DNA from: Pedobacter indicus
Lineage (GTDB): Bacteria > Bacteroidota > Bacteroidia > Sphingobacteriales > Sphingobacteriaceae
Length of the DNA: 64,000 bases
NCBI RefSeq assembly: GCF_003449035.1
Contig: NZ_QRGB01000001.1
Location: forward strand, 3,162,001 to 3,226,000
Direction of reading: 5' to 3'
Both the position numbers and the translations under genes were made by a program. Each line of letters starts with the position of its first letter. Position 1 is the first letter of the stretch. Positions 8,627 to 16,934 of the stretch are shown in pieces. Under the pieces are notes generated by a model. The model was not told the origin of the DNA and did no database searches. It worked only from the letters and a program-made list of their open reading frames with translations.

Positions 8627-8877
8627 GAATCGACGATGTGGCTAGGAGCACTATTACTGATATTCCTTGTTTTGTACAAGTAACCATTTTCTTTGATCAA
8701 AAAGGTTTCGGCCGAGAGGATGCCGAAACTTTTTTCAAAGAATACTCGGCTAGGCACTGGACCGGAACGAAAGGAATTCCGGTTAAGAACTGGCGAGCGA
8801 AGGCTTTGGATTGGATGTGGAGAAGGCAAAAAAACCGACCATATCTCCGAAGCAAATCGAAGCTGATGATCCCTTAA
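8602..8877 (+). pseudogene. C-terminal remnant of an element replication/primase-type protein
   Basis: Codons from about 8690 give FFDQKGFGREDAETFFKEYS followed by GIPVKNWRAKALDWMW. This F-(x)n-A-x-x-F-x-x-Y...W...NW...A..W pattern is the usual last 60 residues of primase/VirE-like replication proteins in Bacteroidota mobilizable elements. The start here (GTG at 8602) runs inside the preceding HTH gene and is not credible, so most of the gene has been deleted. It lies between the HTH gene and mobC, where such a gene normally sits. The family assignment is from memory of these elements. Confidence 0.45.
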
Positions 8878-8932
8878 AATCGAAGGCCCTTTGAAGGTAG
8901 ATTGCGTCGTTTTCTGCAATCAGCAAGATGTA

Positions 8933-8949
8933 CGTTTGTAATACAAACG
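8933..8949. repeat. 17-bp palindrome upstream of mobC, possible oriT component
   Basis: CGTTTGTA-A-TACAAACG is a perfect inverted repeat 79 bp before the mobC start. Relaxosome accessory genes are usually preceded by oriT, and an inverted repeat next to the nick site is a normal oriT feature. No nick motif could be recognised, so this is positional inference. Confidence 0.35.
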
Positions 8950-9027
8950 GAAATTGACCGCCCTTCCGAAGTCAGGTTCTGTCATTGTAAAAATATCCTC
9001 CGAAGTCGCACTCTTAAACGACAAATT

Positions 9028-9423
9028 ATGGAAAATACGGATGAAAATCGTTCCAGGGTAATTTTGATTAGGTTGAAGCCGAATGAGTATAAGCTCCTTG
9101 AAAATCGGTTCCAAAAATCGATGTTCCAATATATGAGTGAGTACAGCCGAAGCGTGTTACTTCAAAAGCCGGTAATCTTTACATACCGCGATAAGTCCAT
9201 GGATGACATGTTGGAGGAACTGATCAAGCTCAGAAGAGAACTGAGCTATATTGGGAATAATTTCAATCAGGCGGTCCACAAACTTAATAGTGTAATAGGT
9301 ATGCCGGATGCCAAACTATGGCAAGAAGCATTGACGGTTCTCAGAGATCAGCTTGAACCATCCATAGGAGAAATCAAGGACAAACTGAATAATTATTCAG
9401 AAATATGGTCGCAAAAATCATGA
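9028..9423 (+). CDS. mobC: MobC-type relaxosome accessory protein
   Basis: The 131 residues start MENTDENRSRVILIRLKPNE, a near-canonical opening for Bacteroidota MobC proteins, with a ribbon-helix-helix-like N-terminus. The middle (SMDDMLEELIKLRRELSYIG, then NNFNQAVHKLN) is the conserved family core. The ATG at 9028 is preferred over an upstream start at 8902, whose extra 42 residues lack family character and cover the putative oriT. MobC helps the relaxase open oriT DNA. The gene appears intact and overlaps the relaxase start by 19 bases, but with a broken relaxase it can only act for another element. Confidence 0.85.
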   Translation: MENTDENRSRVILIRLKPNEYKLLENRFQKSMFQYMSEYSRSVLLQKPVIFTYRDKSMDDMLEELIKLRRELSYIGNNFNQAVHKLNSVIGMPDAKLWQEALTVLRDQLEPSIGEIKDKLNNYSEIWSQKS

Positions 9424-9746
9424 GCGGAAGAAACATAGCTGGCGCACTAAACTACAATGAACGCAAAGTGAATCAGGGAAAGGCTGAACTCATTGGGCAA
9501 AGCGGGTTTCATAAAGATCTCCAACATCTCAATTTTTACGACAAGTTACAACGCTTTATTAATCTAGCATTGCGCAATCAACGAAACAAAACTAACTCGG
9601 TTCATATTTCGCTCAACTTCGCTGTAGGCGAACAAATTCCGGATTCAAAACTGATCGAGATTGCTGAACAGTATATGAAGCAGATATGCTTTCTGAGCAG
9701 CCATATCCGGTATAAGACTAATGACAATTCCTATGGAGTGCAATGA
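9405..9746 (+). pseudogene. Relaxase/mobilization nuclease, truncated N-terminal fragment
   Basis: The first about 90 residues (MVAKIMSGRNIAGALNYNE and TNSVHISLNF) match the N-terminal domain of Bacteroidota MobA/VirD2-like relaxases. Around 9690-9725 two small deletions scramble about seven codons and then restore the frame at YKTND. Translation stops shortly afterwards, before the conserved HxH metal-binding motif and the rest of the roughly 300-450-residue protein. Without those it cannot nick DNA. The TIR gene begins just downstream on the other strand, so the loss probably accompanied its arrival or a deletion next to it. Confidence 0.8.
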
Positions 9747-9817
9747 AGGACGAGAGACCAGAAAGCAAATCTGACTCTTGTTCAGACGATCAATACCATT
9801 CAAGCTACATTAAATTA

Positions 9818-10852
9818 TTAAAATGGAAGATCATCTGTTTGTTCAGAATTATCGCCTGATGTTTTGTTTGCTTTATCGATTTGGTTGCTTTTAACAATCT
9901 CTGAAATTTTGTTTGAAATATCGTCGGTAAGATTATGTAGTCTTTCTTGCATTCTTTCAATTAGCTGAACCTCTCTCGGATTACCGTAACTTGTAAGCTC
10001 AGAAACTTCGATCAATTTTTTGAATTCAAATCTTCTTAACACAGCTGAATAGTTTCTGGACAATTTATCATTTAAATCTTCTATGTCTTCCCAAACTCTT
10101 ATATTGTCTACTTCTACGCTCTCGCGCCAACCAGTTCCCAATTTATATTTAGCCGCTTCTATTATATAATGAACAAGTAGCACCTCTTCATCTTTTAATT
10201 TTTCATTCATTAGGTCAAAGAAAAATCGCTTGGTACTTTCTGATTGGGCATTACTACTATTGTTTACGGCTTCATCTTTTTTTGTAGCACTAACACTCTC
10301 CATTTCTTTTGCCACTGATACAATTGATTTTTCCTGAAAGCCGGATTTCAAAGTCGTTGGAGATACTGTTTCTTCGGAAGAAATTATCCTTTGTAAAAAC
10401 TCTGTAATTCGCTGATGAACTAATACAGGGTTAGTAGAAATACTAAAATAGCGCTTTAACGATTCTATAAATGCAATTAGTCTGCCTTGATTATTAATAA
10501 AAAATCCGATCTCTCTTGGATCTAACGCACTGTTTTGAAATTCATAGCTATCTAATTTAAATTTAGGTGTAAAGATCATTGTATGTTCATTTTCGACTAT
10601 CCATGCAGCCCCCATTTCATTTAAACAAGCTACACTGGAATAATACTCCGGTGATAATAAGTATATGACATACGGCTTTTCATTAATTTCACTTTTAAGC
10701 CAAGTGAAAATATTTTGCCCAGTGGGTATGCCGTAAGCATCGTTGCTGGTAAATATTATTTTATCACCGCTGATCCCCACCCCAATTAATAAATCGACAA
10801 GTGCATTTCCATAATTTTTGTTCCTGGAAGAGTGGGAGATAAAAATTTTCAT
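9818..10852 (-). CDS. TIR-domain protein with unknown C-terminal domain, candidate defence gene
   Basis: The 344-residue protein opens with a TIR domain (about 1-150). Strand A reads KIFISHSSRN, and the aC segment YYSSVACLNEMGAAW holds the glutamate (NE) that is catalytic in NAD-cleaving TIRs. A polar Ser/Glu/Lys-rich linker (about 160-200) leads to a helical domain (about 205-330), including TGWRESVEVDNIRVWEDIED and TSYGNPREVQLIERM, that looks like a winged-helix or helical-bundle partner domain. No signal peptide or membrane segment is present. It is the only long intact gene in a decayed mobile element. No ThsA or other sensor gene is adjacent, so it is not classical Thoeris. NADase-based abortive defence is inference. 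Confidence 0.82.
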   Translation of the reverse strand: MKIFISHSSRNKNYGNALVDLLIGVGISGDKIIFTSNDAYGIPTGQNIFTWLKSEINEKPYVIYLLSPEYYSSVACLNEMGAAWIVENEHTMIFTPKFKLDSYEFQNSALDPREIGFFINNQGRLIAFIESLKRYFSISTNPVLVHQRITEFLQRIISSEETVSPTTLKSGFQEKSIVSVAKEMESVSATKKDEAVNNSSNAQSESTKRFFFDLMNEKLKDEEVLLVHYIIEAAKYKLGTGWRESVEVDNIRVWEDIEDLNDKLSRNYSAVLRRFEFKKLIEVSELTSYGNPREVQLIERMQERLHNLTDDISNKISEIVKSNQIDKANKTSGDNSEQTDDLPF

Positions 10853-10939
10853 AATTTATTCATTGTCTAATTTTTCAATCCAAGCCAATCTACAACTCTT
10901 GCAAATCCCACTCAAAGTCTATTCTTCTAATCAATTATA

Positions 10940-10962
10940 ATTTATCCGTCGACCGGATAAAT
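10940..10962. repeat. Perfect 9-5-9 inverted repeat upstream of the TIR gene
   Basis: ATTTATCCG (10940-10948) and CGGATAAAT (10954-10962) flank TCGAC. It is about 90 bp upstream of the TIR start codon and looks like an operator or recombination site. No regulator gene is adjacent. Confidence 0.5.
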
Positions 10963-11502
10963 CTACCCAAATATTGCCGTTTATTCAAAAGAACAGAGCT
11001 AATGACAAAATCATTACATACTTTTGATACACATTCCATCCCCTGGTTCTTAATAATTAACCTCGTAGTTAGTTGTTGTCTACTACTTTTTTTGAATGTG
11101 AATGTTTGTTAGGGAAGAAACATATAGTATCTTTGGAGTATCAACAGTTCCCGCGAACAAAAGGGTGAACAAGGTTGAATAGCATTTTTAAATTATTGAT
11201 AATAAGATATTTAGAGCAAAGGGATCGCGTCCGGCCATCCCGACAATATTCAGTCCACCTGAATACACAAGGCTCTAAATCGTACGGTTTAGGGCCTTTT
11301 GTGCTTTTAAGCAGTCCTTTTCAATACATACTATTCTTCCTGTCATGCGAACAATAAGGCGAACAGATTTAAATTCTATATTTGTTCACCAGAATGAGTT
11401 AAAAACTTGATTTGCAATACTTTGTGAAAATAATGTATAAACTCATATGTATCAAAATGAATTACTTTTTTGGTTCGCTGGTGAACTGTTTCGACAAACT
11501 AG
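10963..11502. other. Non-coding stretch with stacked hairpins inside the mobile element
   Basis: No gene is supported; the short frame at 11175-11357 looks like chance. Two adjacent hairpins stand out: TATTCAG-TCCAC-CTGAATA (11247-11265), then an imperfect stem of about 16 bp (11266-11303, CACAAGGCTCTAAATC against GGTTTAGGGCCTTTTGTG) followed by TTTT, which resembles an intrinsic terminator. Together they could end a former gene or mark an attachment region. I could not fold any of it into a tRNA. Confidence 0.45.
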
Positions 11503-12149
11503 TCTGGATGGCTGGAGAAAAACCCTTTCGAACTTTATAAACTGCGCTTTGAGAAAGTTGAACGGGACTTCTTGACCGATAAAGAGCCCTTCAAAATTGA
11601 AGCGAAAGACTTTTCAATTCCACGTATCCAGTATGCGAAAGATCTGCTTGTATTCAGTTGTTATACCGGTATTGCATATATCGATGTTATGCAGCTTACA
11701 CCGGAGAGCATAACACTGGGAATCGATGGCAATCACTGGATCAAAACGACCCGTGAAAAAACCGATACCTCAGTACAAATCCCCCTCCTACCAAAAGCAA
11801 TTGCCATGATTGAAAAATATAAAAATAACCCCCGATCACTCGCACAAGACTCACTTTTTCCAAAAATCTCAAACCAAAAGTTGAACAGCTATTTAAAGGA
11901 GGTAGCCGATCTATGCGGAATTAAGAAGAACTTAACATTTAATTTGGCTAGACACACATTTGCAACCTCGGTTACCCTTTCCAACGGTGTCCCATTGAAA
12001 CAGTCAGCAAGATGTTAGGCCACACCACTATCCGAACCACACAAATTTATGCAAAAGTAGTAGAGCAGAAAGTTGGGAAAGATATGGCTGTTCTCAAAAA
12101 TCGATTGGAGAAAAATGAAAGGAAAAATTCTAAAATAGTCGCACGTTAA
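11503..12149 (+). pseudogene. Tyrosine recombinase (integrase), 5'-truncated and frameshifted
   Basis: From 11503 the frame reads NPFELYKLRFEKVERDFLT, the linker between the SAM-like and catalytic domains of Bacteroidota phage/transposon integrases. The catalytic domain has the first Arg region altered (CYTGIAYIDVMQLTPE) and an ARHTFA box equivalent to HxxR. A one-base deletion in the C run near 11990 ends the frame early; the missing end is readable in the next frame (SKMLGHTTIRTTQIYAKV), with the catalytic His and Tyr, down to TAA at 12147-12149. The whole N-terminal arm-binding domain is gone. It surely integrated the element that carried the mob genes. Confidence 0.85.
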
Positions 12150-12496
12150 AATATATAGTATGATTGGTTAGTGCTTCAAATATAGTTAAACGATTAACAT
12201 AGATCCAAATCTTTTAACAAAAAAGTTCAAAACCCATCTCATTACGAGAAATATTTTTGATTTTTATCGTTCATTTTTTGCGATAATTTTTAAATGGTAC
12301 AGAACTCGAACCTTTTATCTGGAGGATTTAGAGACGGTTGAATCAGTTGAAAGATATTTCAAGAGGATGCCGAAAAATGTAAAAAAACCACAAATGATAA
12401 ATCTAGGTAAAAAGTAAATACAGGTAAAATAAAAAGATGAATATTAAGTATATTCAGCAAAGCATATATTAAATTCAACCAACTTTATTATTACAA
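12150..12496. other. Gene-poor stretch with an unrecognised coding remnant
   Basis: A plus-strand frame without a start codon (about 12190-12417) reads as protein-like sequence, ending FKWYRTRTFYLEDLETVESV and then RYFKRMPKNVKKPQM up to TAA at 12415. Its charge pattern suggests a real C-terminus of a lost gene, family unknown. Nothing else is visible before the epimerase gene, whose end marks the chromosomal side of the element. Confidence 0.35.
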
Positions 12497-13399
12497 CTAC
12501 ATAGAAAATGTCTTTTCAATCGAGCTATACTCAAATTGAAAGCCGGTTTGTTTTATTTTTTCATTACTTGCCCTTGAACCCTCCAACAACATCACAGACA
12601 TTTCCCCCAAAAGCAACTTTATTATAAACGCTGGTACATTGGGCAGAAAACTCGTTTTTCCAAATGATTGGAGCAGGGTTTTAGAAAAATCATTCATCAT
12701 AATGTGCTCGGAAGAAACAGCATTAAAAACCCCGCTGAGTACATCTGTCTTCAAGATGAATTCATACAACCGGACTAAATCCCGTATGTCAATCCAGGGT
12801 AAGTATTGCCTGCCATTTCCTAAAGATGTATTGATGCCCAACTTTGCCAAAGGTGCTAATTTTTGACATATACCACCATCTCTCCCAAGGACAACGCCTT
12901 TTCTTAAAATCACGGTAGCAACACCCAAACTTTCAAATTGCAGTGCTGATTTTTCCCATTTCCGACAAATCGAAGCCAAAAAATCGCTGCCGTTATTGGA
13001 TTTCTCTGTAAATATTTCATCCGAAGTGATCGCACCATAATAACCTACGGCGGAAGATGAAATGAAGATATCTATGCTAAAATTCCTTGTTTTAACATAG
13101 GTAAAAAGTAAATCTATTGCCTTGGTCCGGCTTTCGATTATTTCAACTTTCCTTTTTTCCGTCCAACGCTTTTCGGTGATGTTTGCTCCCGTTAGATTGA
13201 TGATTTTCGAAACGCGCTCAAATGCTTTTTCGTCAATAAATCCTTTCTTTATATCCCATTCAAAATACCGAATGTTCTCCGTGCTGCTGATTTTGTTCCT
13301 CCGTGTTAACACATTGACCATATAACCACAATTTAATAGGTGCTTTATCAATGCTTTTCCGACAAAACCTGTGCCCCCGGCGATTAGTATCTTTTTCAT
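12497..13399 (-). CDS. TIGR01777-family NAD-dependent epimerase (SDR39U1/YfcH-like)
   Basis: This 300-residue extended short-chain dehydrogenase has the N-terminal nucleotide motif GGTGFVGKALIKHLL and the family features NLTGANI and RWTEKRK. The active-site region SSSAVGYYG holds Ser and Tyr. It ends with the family's C-terminal helical domain. The reaction is not known for this family. It is the last gene of the carotenoid operon and overlaps idi by 4 bp (ATGA). It may be fully cotranscribed, but a direct role in pigment synthesis is unproven. The C-terminus looks complete. Confidence 0.88.
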   Translation of the reverse strand: MKKILIAGGTGFVGKALIKHLLNCGYMVNVLTRRNKISSTENIRYFEWDIKKGFIDEKAFERVSKIINLTGANITEKRWTEKRKVEIIESRTKAIDLLFTYVKTRNFSIDIFISSSAVGYYGAITSDEIFTEKSNNGSDFLASICRKWEKSALQFESLGVATVILRKGVVLGRDGGICQKLAPLAKLGINTSLGNGRQYLPWIDIRDLVRLYEFILKTDVLSGVFNAVSSEHIMMNDFSKTLLQSFGKTSFLPNVPAFIIKLLLGEMSVMLLEGSRASNEKIKQTGFQFEYSSIEKTFSM

Positions 13400-13914
13400 T
13401 GATTGATTTTTGAAAGTAACTCCGGAAAAGCCTGTTTGAACCAGACCGTGTAATGCGATGGATTATTTTTTATATCAGATAGAGTTTCATCCACATTCAT
13501 CCACTTATAGTCCTGTACTTCATCTTTGTTTAAAACAGGACATTGGTCAGAATAACCAACAAAAACATAATCCAGTTCGTGTTCCGTCAAATTGTTTTCA
13601 ACCCGCTCATTGTATATAAATGAATAGACCAATTTTAAATCACATTCCATTCCCATTTCGTAGTTTAACCGCTCCTCTGCACCTAAAGCAACAGTCTCTC
13701 CCCATTGCGGATGCGAACAACAAGTGTTCGTCCATAACCCTGCTCCGTGATACTTGTGGCTTGCACGCTGCTGCAAAAGAAGCTCTCCGTTATCATTAAA
13801 TATAAATACCGAAAATGCCCGGTGAAGACGCCCTTGCTCGTGGGCAACCAATTTTTCCATTTCAGCAATGGCATTATCGTTTTCATCGACCAACACTACA
13901 TTGTTTCTCTCCAT
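13396..13914 (-). CDS. idi: Isopentenyl-diphosphate delta-isomerase, type I
   Basis: The 172 residues have the Nudix-like fold. The active-site cysteine is in TNTCCSHPQWGE, metal-binding Glu residues are in GAEERLNYEMGMEC, and the catalytic Glu lies in NNLTEHELDYVF. The enzyme interconverts IPP and DMAPP and so supplies the starter for carotenoid chains. It lies 18 bp after the photolyase stop in the crt operon, a sensible metabolic partner. Confidence 0.95.
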   Translation of the reverse strand: MERNNVVLVDENDNAIAEMEKLVAHEQGRLHRAFSVFIFNDNGELLLQQRASHKYHGAGLWTNTCCSHPQWGETVALGAEERLNYEMGMECDLKLVYSFIYNERVENNLTEHELDYVFVGYSDQCPVLNKDEVQDYKWMNVDETLSDIKNNPSHYTVWFKQAFPELLSKINQ

Positions 13915-13932
13915 TTTACTTTGATTAAAGCG

Positions 13933-15240
13933 TTATTGATTGTTTTCCTTGACGGCTTCTCCATATACTTTCAAAGCTCTCTCTCTTGCGAAACTGTGTT
14001 CTACTATTTGTTGGGGGTAAGCATCTGTTCCAAATTCCGGAACCCATTTTTTAATGTATTCCAACTTTTTGTCAAACTTTTCGGTTTGAACAGTTGGGTT
14101 AAACACCCTGAAATAAGGTGCAGCATCGCAACCCGAACCCGATGCCCATTGCCAGTTTCCATTGTTGGCCGATAAATCGTAATCGTTCAGCTTTTGCGCA
14201 AAGTAGGCTTCGCCCCAACGCCAGTCAATCAGTAAATGTTTGCACAGAAAACTCGCTGTAATCATCCGAACACGATTATGCATAAACCCTGTTTGGTTCA
14301 ATTGTCGCATTCCGGCATCGACAATCGGATACCCTGTTTTTCCCTCGCACCATTTTTCAAACTCCCGCTCATTGTTTCGCCATTTGATGTTATCGTATTT
14401 CGATTTAAAAGATTGATTAACCACTTTGGGGAAATGATATAAGATCTGCATAAAAAACTCTCGCCAGATCAATTCATTCAGCCACGTTTGATTGTGGTTC
14501 AATGCAAAAGCTACGCATTTACGAATACTAATGGTACCAAATCGAAGAGCGATGCTCAATTCTGTTGTCCCTTGCATAGCAGGATAATCCCTAAATTTGT
14601 CGTATTCGTCAATGATTTTTGCATCTAATTTCGGGGGATCAAAAGTAATATTTGTTTTTTCAAAACCGAATTCATTCAACGAATGAATTTCGGCAAACCG
14701 CTGTCTGAAAAAATTAGTGCAATCAGGATTATACGACTTGTAATCTTTTTCTGTCAATAGCTCTTTCCATTTTTTTGAATACGGGGTATAAACCGTATAG
14801 GATGTGCCGTCATTTTTCAATACATCGTTTTGATCAAAAATGACCTGGTCTTTGAATGCCTTAAAAGGAATGTTCTGTTCGTTGAAAAACTGGTAAATCT
14901 CCGTATCCCGTTTAATGGCTTGCGGTTCATAATCCCGATTGCAGAAAACGCCTTGAACAGCATATTTTTCGGAAAGCATTTTAAAAACATCCAACGGATT
15001 TCCATAAAATGTATTCAATCTTGCGTTGAATGTCTTCAAGCCGCTATTTATTGCCGAGAGTACCTGATAGATATAATCAACCCTTCGGTCTTTTTTATCT
15101 TCTAATTGAGTTAAGATGGTTTCATCAAAAATAAAAACCGGCAACACGGGTAATTCGGAAGTAAGTGCCTGATACAAACCCACATTGTCTTCCAAACGCA
15201 GATCTCTGCGAAACCAAAAAACGGAGACCTTATTTTTCAT
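13933..15240 (-). CDS. phrB: Deoxyribodipyrimidine photolyase (class I CPD type)
   Basis: The 435-residue protein starts with VFWFRRDLRLEDNVGLYQAL, the N-terminal antenna-domain signature. The FAD-binding half carries WREFFMQILYHFP, GYPIVDAGMRQLNQTG, the N-x-x-R step HNRVRM, and WQWASGSGCDAAPYFRVFNP. All are hallmarks of light-driven repair of cyclobutane dimers. The length is normal. It overlaps the lipocalin gene by 11 bp within the carotenoid operon, so pigment and DNA repair are coordinately expressed, a clear photoprotection theme. A cryptochrome function cannot be excluded by sequence alone. Confidence 0.95.
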   Translation of the reverse strand: MKNKVSVFWFRRDLRLEDNVGLYQALTSELPVLPVFIFDETILTQLEDKKDRRVDYIYQVLSAINSGLKTFNARLNTFYGNPLDVFKMLSEKYAVQGVFCNRDYEPQAIKRDTEIYQFFNEQNIPFKAFKDQVIFDQNDVLKNDGTSYTVYTPYSKKWKELLTEKDYKSYNPDCTNFFRQRFAEIHSLNEFGFEKTNITFDPPKLDAKIIDEYDKFRDYPAMQGTTELSIALRFGTISIRKCVAFALNHNQTWLNELIWREFFMQILYHFPKVVNQSFKSKYDNIKWRNNEREFEKWCEGKTGYPIVDAGMRQLNQTGFMHNRVRMITASFLCKHLLIDWRWGEAYFAQKLNDYDLSANNGNWQWASGSGCDAAPYFRVFNPTVQTEKFDKKLEYIKKWVPEFGTDAYPQQIVEHSFARERALKVYGEAVKENNQ

Positions 15241-15796
15241 TCAAAAATGGATTATCGTTCCTGTCGTGCTTTACCCAGATCAGTTTAGAGGTATCATAGC
15301 CAATCCCTTCTGCAATTTCCAGGTAGTTTGTTTTAACCTCTTTGGGAACGTTCTTTGTTCTTGATAAAATCCATAAATACTTTAGGTTTTTTCCCGCAAC
15401 CAGCGCATACTGGTAATTTTTGTCTAATGCGACCACATTGTAACCAGAATAAAAAGGACCGAAAAAACTTACTTTCAGTTTTGCAACATTTTTATCTCCT
15501 CTGAACTTTGCTAAACCGTCCGCTTTTTTCCATTCTTGCTTATTATGATTATAGCCACTGTTCAAGACGATGACATTGCCATTTTCGTTCAGACTGTATT
15601 GAGCGGAAACATTGTCCAAGTCTCTTTCAAAACGAGAATCAAATCGGGCAATTTCGTACCAAGTGCCTAAATATTCATCGACGTCAAAGTTTTTCACTGC
15701 TTTTGCCCTTTTGGGGATCGAGGCGCAGGAATGTAAAAGAGCAATTAACCCTATGGAAAAGGCCACTGTTAAAATTTTATTTTTTGCTTTCATCAT
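15230..15796 (-). CDS. Lipocalin family protein (Blc-like), probable lipoprotein
   Basis: This 188-residue protein begins with a signal peptide and a lipobox-like ALLHSC (Cys24). The lipocalin motif YLGTWYEIARFD follows, then the barrel strands and a late family motif KYLWILSRTK. Bacterial Blc proteins are outer-membrane lipoproteins that bind lipids. Here it sits between lycopene cyclase (20-bp overlap) and photolyase, so binding of carotenoid or oxidized lipid is a reasonable guess but not shown. The start has two consecutive ATGs, and either may be used. Confidence 0.9.
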   Translation of the reverse strand: MMKAKNKILTVAFSIGLIALLHSCASIPKRAKAVKNFDVDEYLGTWYEIARFDSRFERDLDNVSAQYSLNENGNVIVLNSGYNHNKQEWKKADGLAKFRGDKNVAKLKVSFFGPFYSGYNVVALDKNYQYALVAGKNLKYLWILSRTKNVPKEVKTNYLEIAEGIGYDTSKLIWVKHDRNDNPFLNEK

Positions 15797-16478
15797 CTAT
15801 ATGTTTAAACCGTTTAAAAAAATAAAGAACCAAAAGGAACTGTGTATATCCATAAACGGCATCCTCAATAGGTATCGTTAGTATCCGTATACCCAGAAAA
15901 TCACCGGGATTGTAATTCACGATTGGTGTTTCCAGTCCGGTTCCGGTAAGAACACCATTTACCGGAAAGAAACCTAACATCAATATCGTAAACACCAACG
16001 ATGCTTTGCCTATCCAATCCGCCTTGGCAAAAAAATGCAGATAGATCAGGGTTGTAATGGTAGCGGTGGCCGTGATCAGTGTATAGATCTTATCAAAGTG
16101 CAACAGAGCCATCACCGAACAAATAATGACGCTGACAAAAACTATCAGGTTATTTAAGCCGGATAGCCATTCCCACCTGAAAAACTTATCGAAACAGAAA
16201 TAGGTAAATACACATGAAAACGGAATACAGATAAAAAAAAGCCATTCTTCAATTGGTAACCCAGCCAATGCTATTCCGAGCGTATAATCTGTGTTGAACC
16301 ACCAAACACCTTTTGCCGTAAACCATACATCCCAAGCAATGAAGGGAATTGCCACAAGGATTGCAGACTTTATAAACGCACCAAAATGGCGGTTAAAAAG
16401 AATCCGCCTGTCAAAAGATGCGATGAAACAAATAACGACCGAAAAAAACAATACCAAGGAGTAAGTATATCCCATCAT
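15777..16478 (-). CDS. Lycopene cyclase, fused CrtYc/CrtYd type
   Basis: This 233-residue integral membrane protein has about seven hydrophobic segments and an internal duplication. The two halves carry the family motif once each, LPIEEWLFFICIPF and IPIEDAVYGYTQF, with the essential Glu residues. Such proteins cyclize the ends of lycopene to beta-carotene. The heterodimeric type is fused here into one chain, as is usual in Bacteroidota. It overlaps crtZ by 4 bp. No other cyclase gene is in the operon, so this enzyme would supply the rings that crtZ hydroxylates. Confidence 0.92.
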   Translation of the reverse strand: MMGYTYSLVLFFSVVICFIASFDRRILFNRHFGAFIKSAILVAIPFIAWDVWFTAKGVWWFNTDYTLGIALAGLPIEEWLFFICIPFSCVFTYFCFDKFFRWEWLSGLNNLIVFVSVIICSVMALLHFDKIYTLITATATITTLIYLHFFAKADWIGKASLVFTILMLGFFPVNGVLTGTGLETPIVNYNPGDFLGIRILTIPIEDAVYGYTQFLLVLYFFKRFKHIDDESKK

Positions 16479-16933
16479 TTTTTCGCGGAATTAAAATACA
16501 TTTTGAAATATTTGAAAGGCACATATAAAAACCCGAAACATTCGCCGTCTTCTTTTCCGATATGTTTGTGATGTTGTTTGTGTGCCCTGCGCAGTGCCAA
16601 AAAATAGGCACTTTGGGTCTGGGACAGAAATTTGATACGTTGGTGGATAAAAATATCGTGCACAAAAAAATAAACCATTCCGTAAAGCATAATGCCCAAC
16701 CCGATATAAAACAGATAGTTGAAATTTTCAAGCGAACCGAAATACATCAAAGCAATCGTGGGTATAGCAAATATGACAAAGAAATAGTCGTTCTTTTCAA
16801 GAACGCCCTCATTGCTGTGGTCATGATGGTCTTTGTGCAAAACCCAAAGAAAACCGTGCATAACATATTTATGGATAATCCAGGTTGCCCCTTCCATCAA
16901 TGTAAACGTGAGCAATACGATTAAAAAATTCAT
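16475..16933 (-). CDS. crtZ: Beta-carotene hydroxylase
   Basis: This 152-residue protein has four membrane segments and the full set of di-iron histidine boxes of the fatty-acid hydroxylase superfamily: HKYVMH, HKDHHDH, HDIFIH and RRAHKQHHKH. These match CrtZ, which hydroxylates beta-carotene rings to give zeaxanthin. The length is typical. It overlaps the cyclase by 4 bp and is separated from the SRPBCC gene by one base, so translational coupling is likely. The predicted end product of the operon is therefore zeaxanthin, unless another enzyme modifies it. Confidence 0.93.
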   Translation of the reverse strand: MNFLIVLLTFTLMEGATWIIHKYVMHGFLWVLHKDHHDHSNEGVLEKNDYFFVIFAIPTIALMYFGSLENFNYLFYIGLGIMLYGMVYFFVHDIFIHQRIKFLSQTQSAYFLALRRAHKQHHKHIGKEDGECFGFLYVPFKYFKMYFNSAKK

Positions 16934-16934
16934 A

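Noticed and set aside
9818-10852. Thoeris system
   Set aside because: Thoeris needs a ThsA NADase next to one or more TIR proteins; no such gene is within the window.
11175-11357. 60-codon frame and tRNA-like hairpins in the mobile element
   Set aside because: The frame covers two inverted repeats and has no protein-like pattern. The hairpins do not fold into a full cloverleaf with acceptor stem and anticodon arm.
7951-12496. Functional integrative mobilizable element
   Set aside because: Integrase, relaxase, HTH and replication genes are all broken, and no flanking direct repeats were found.
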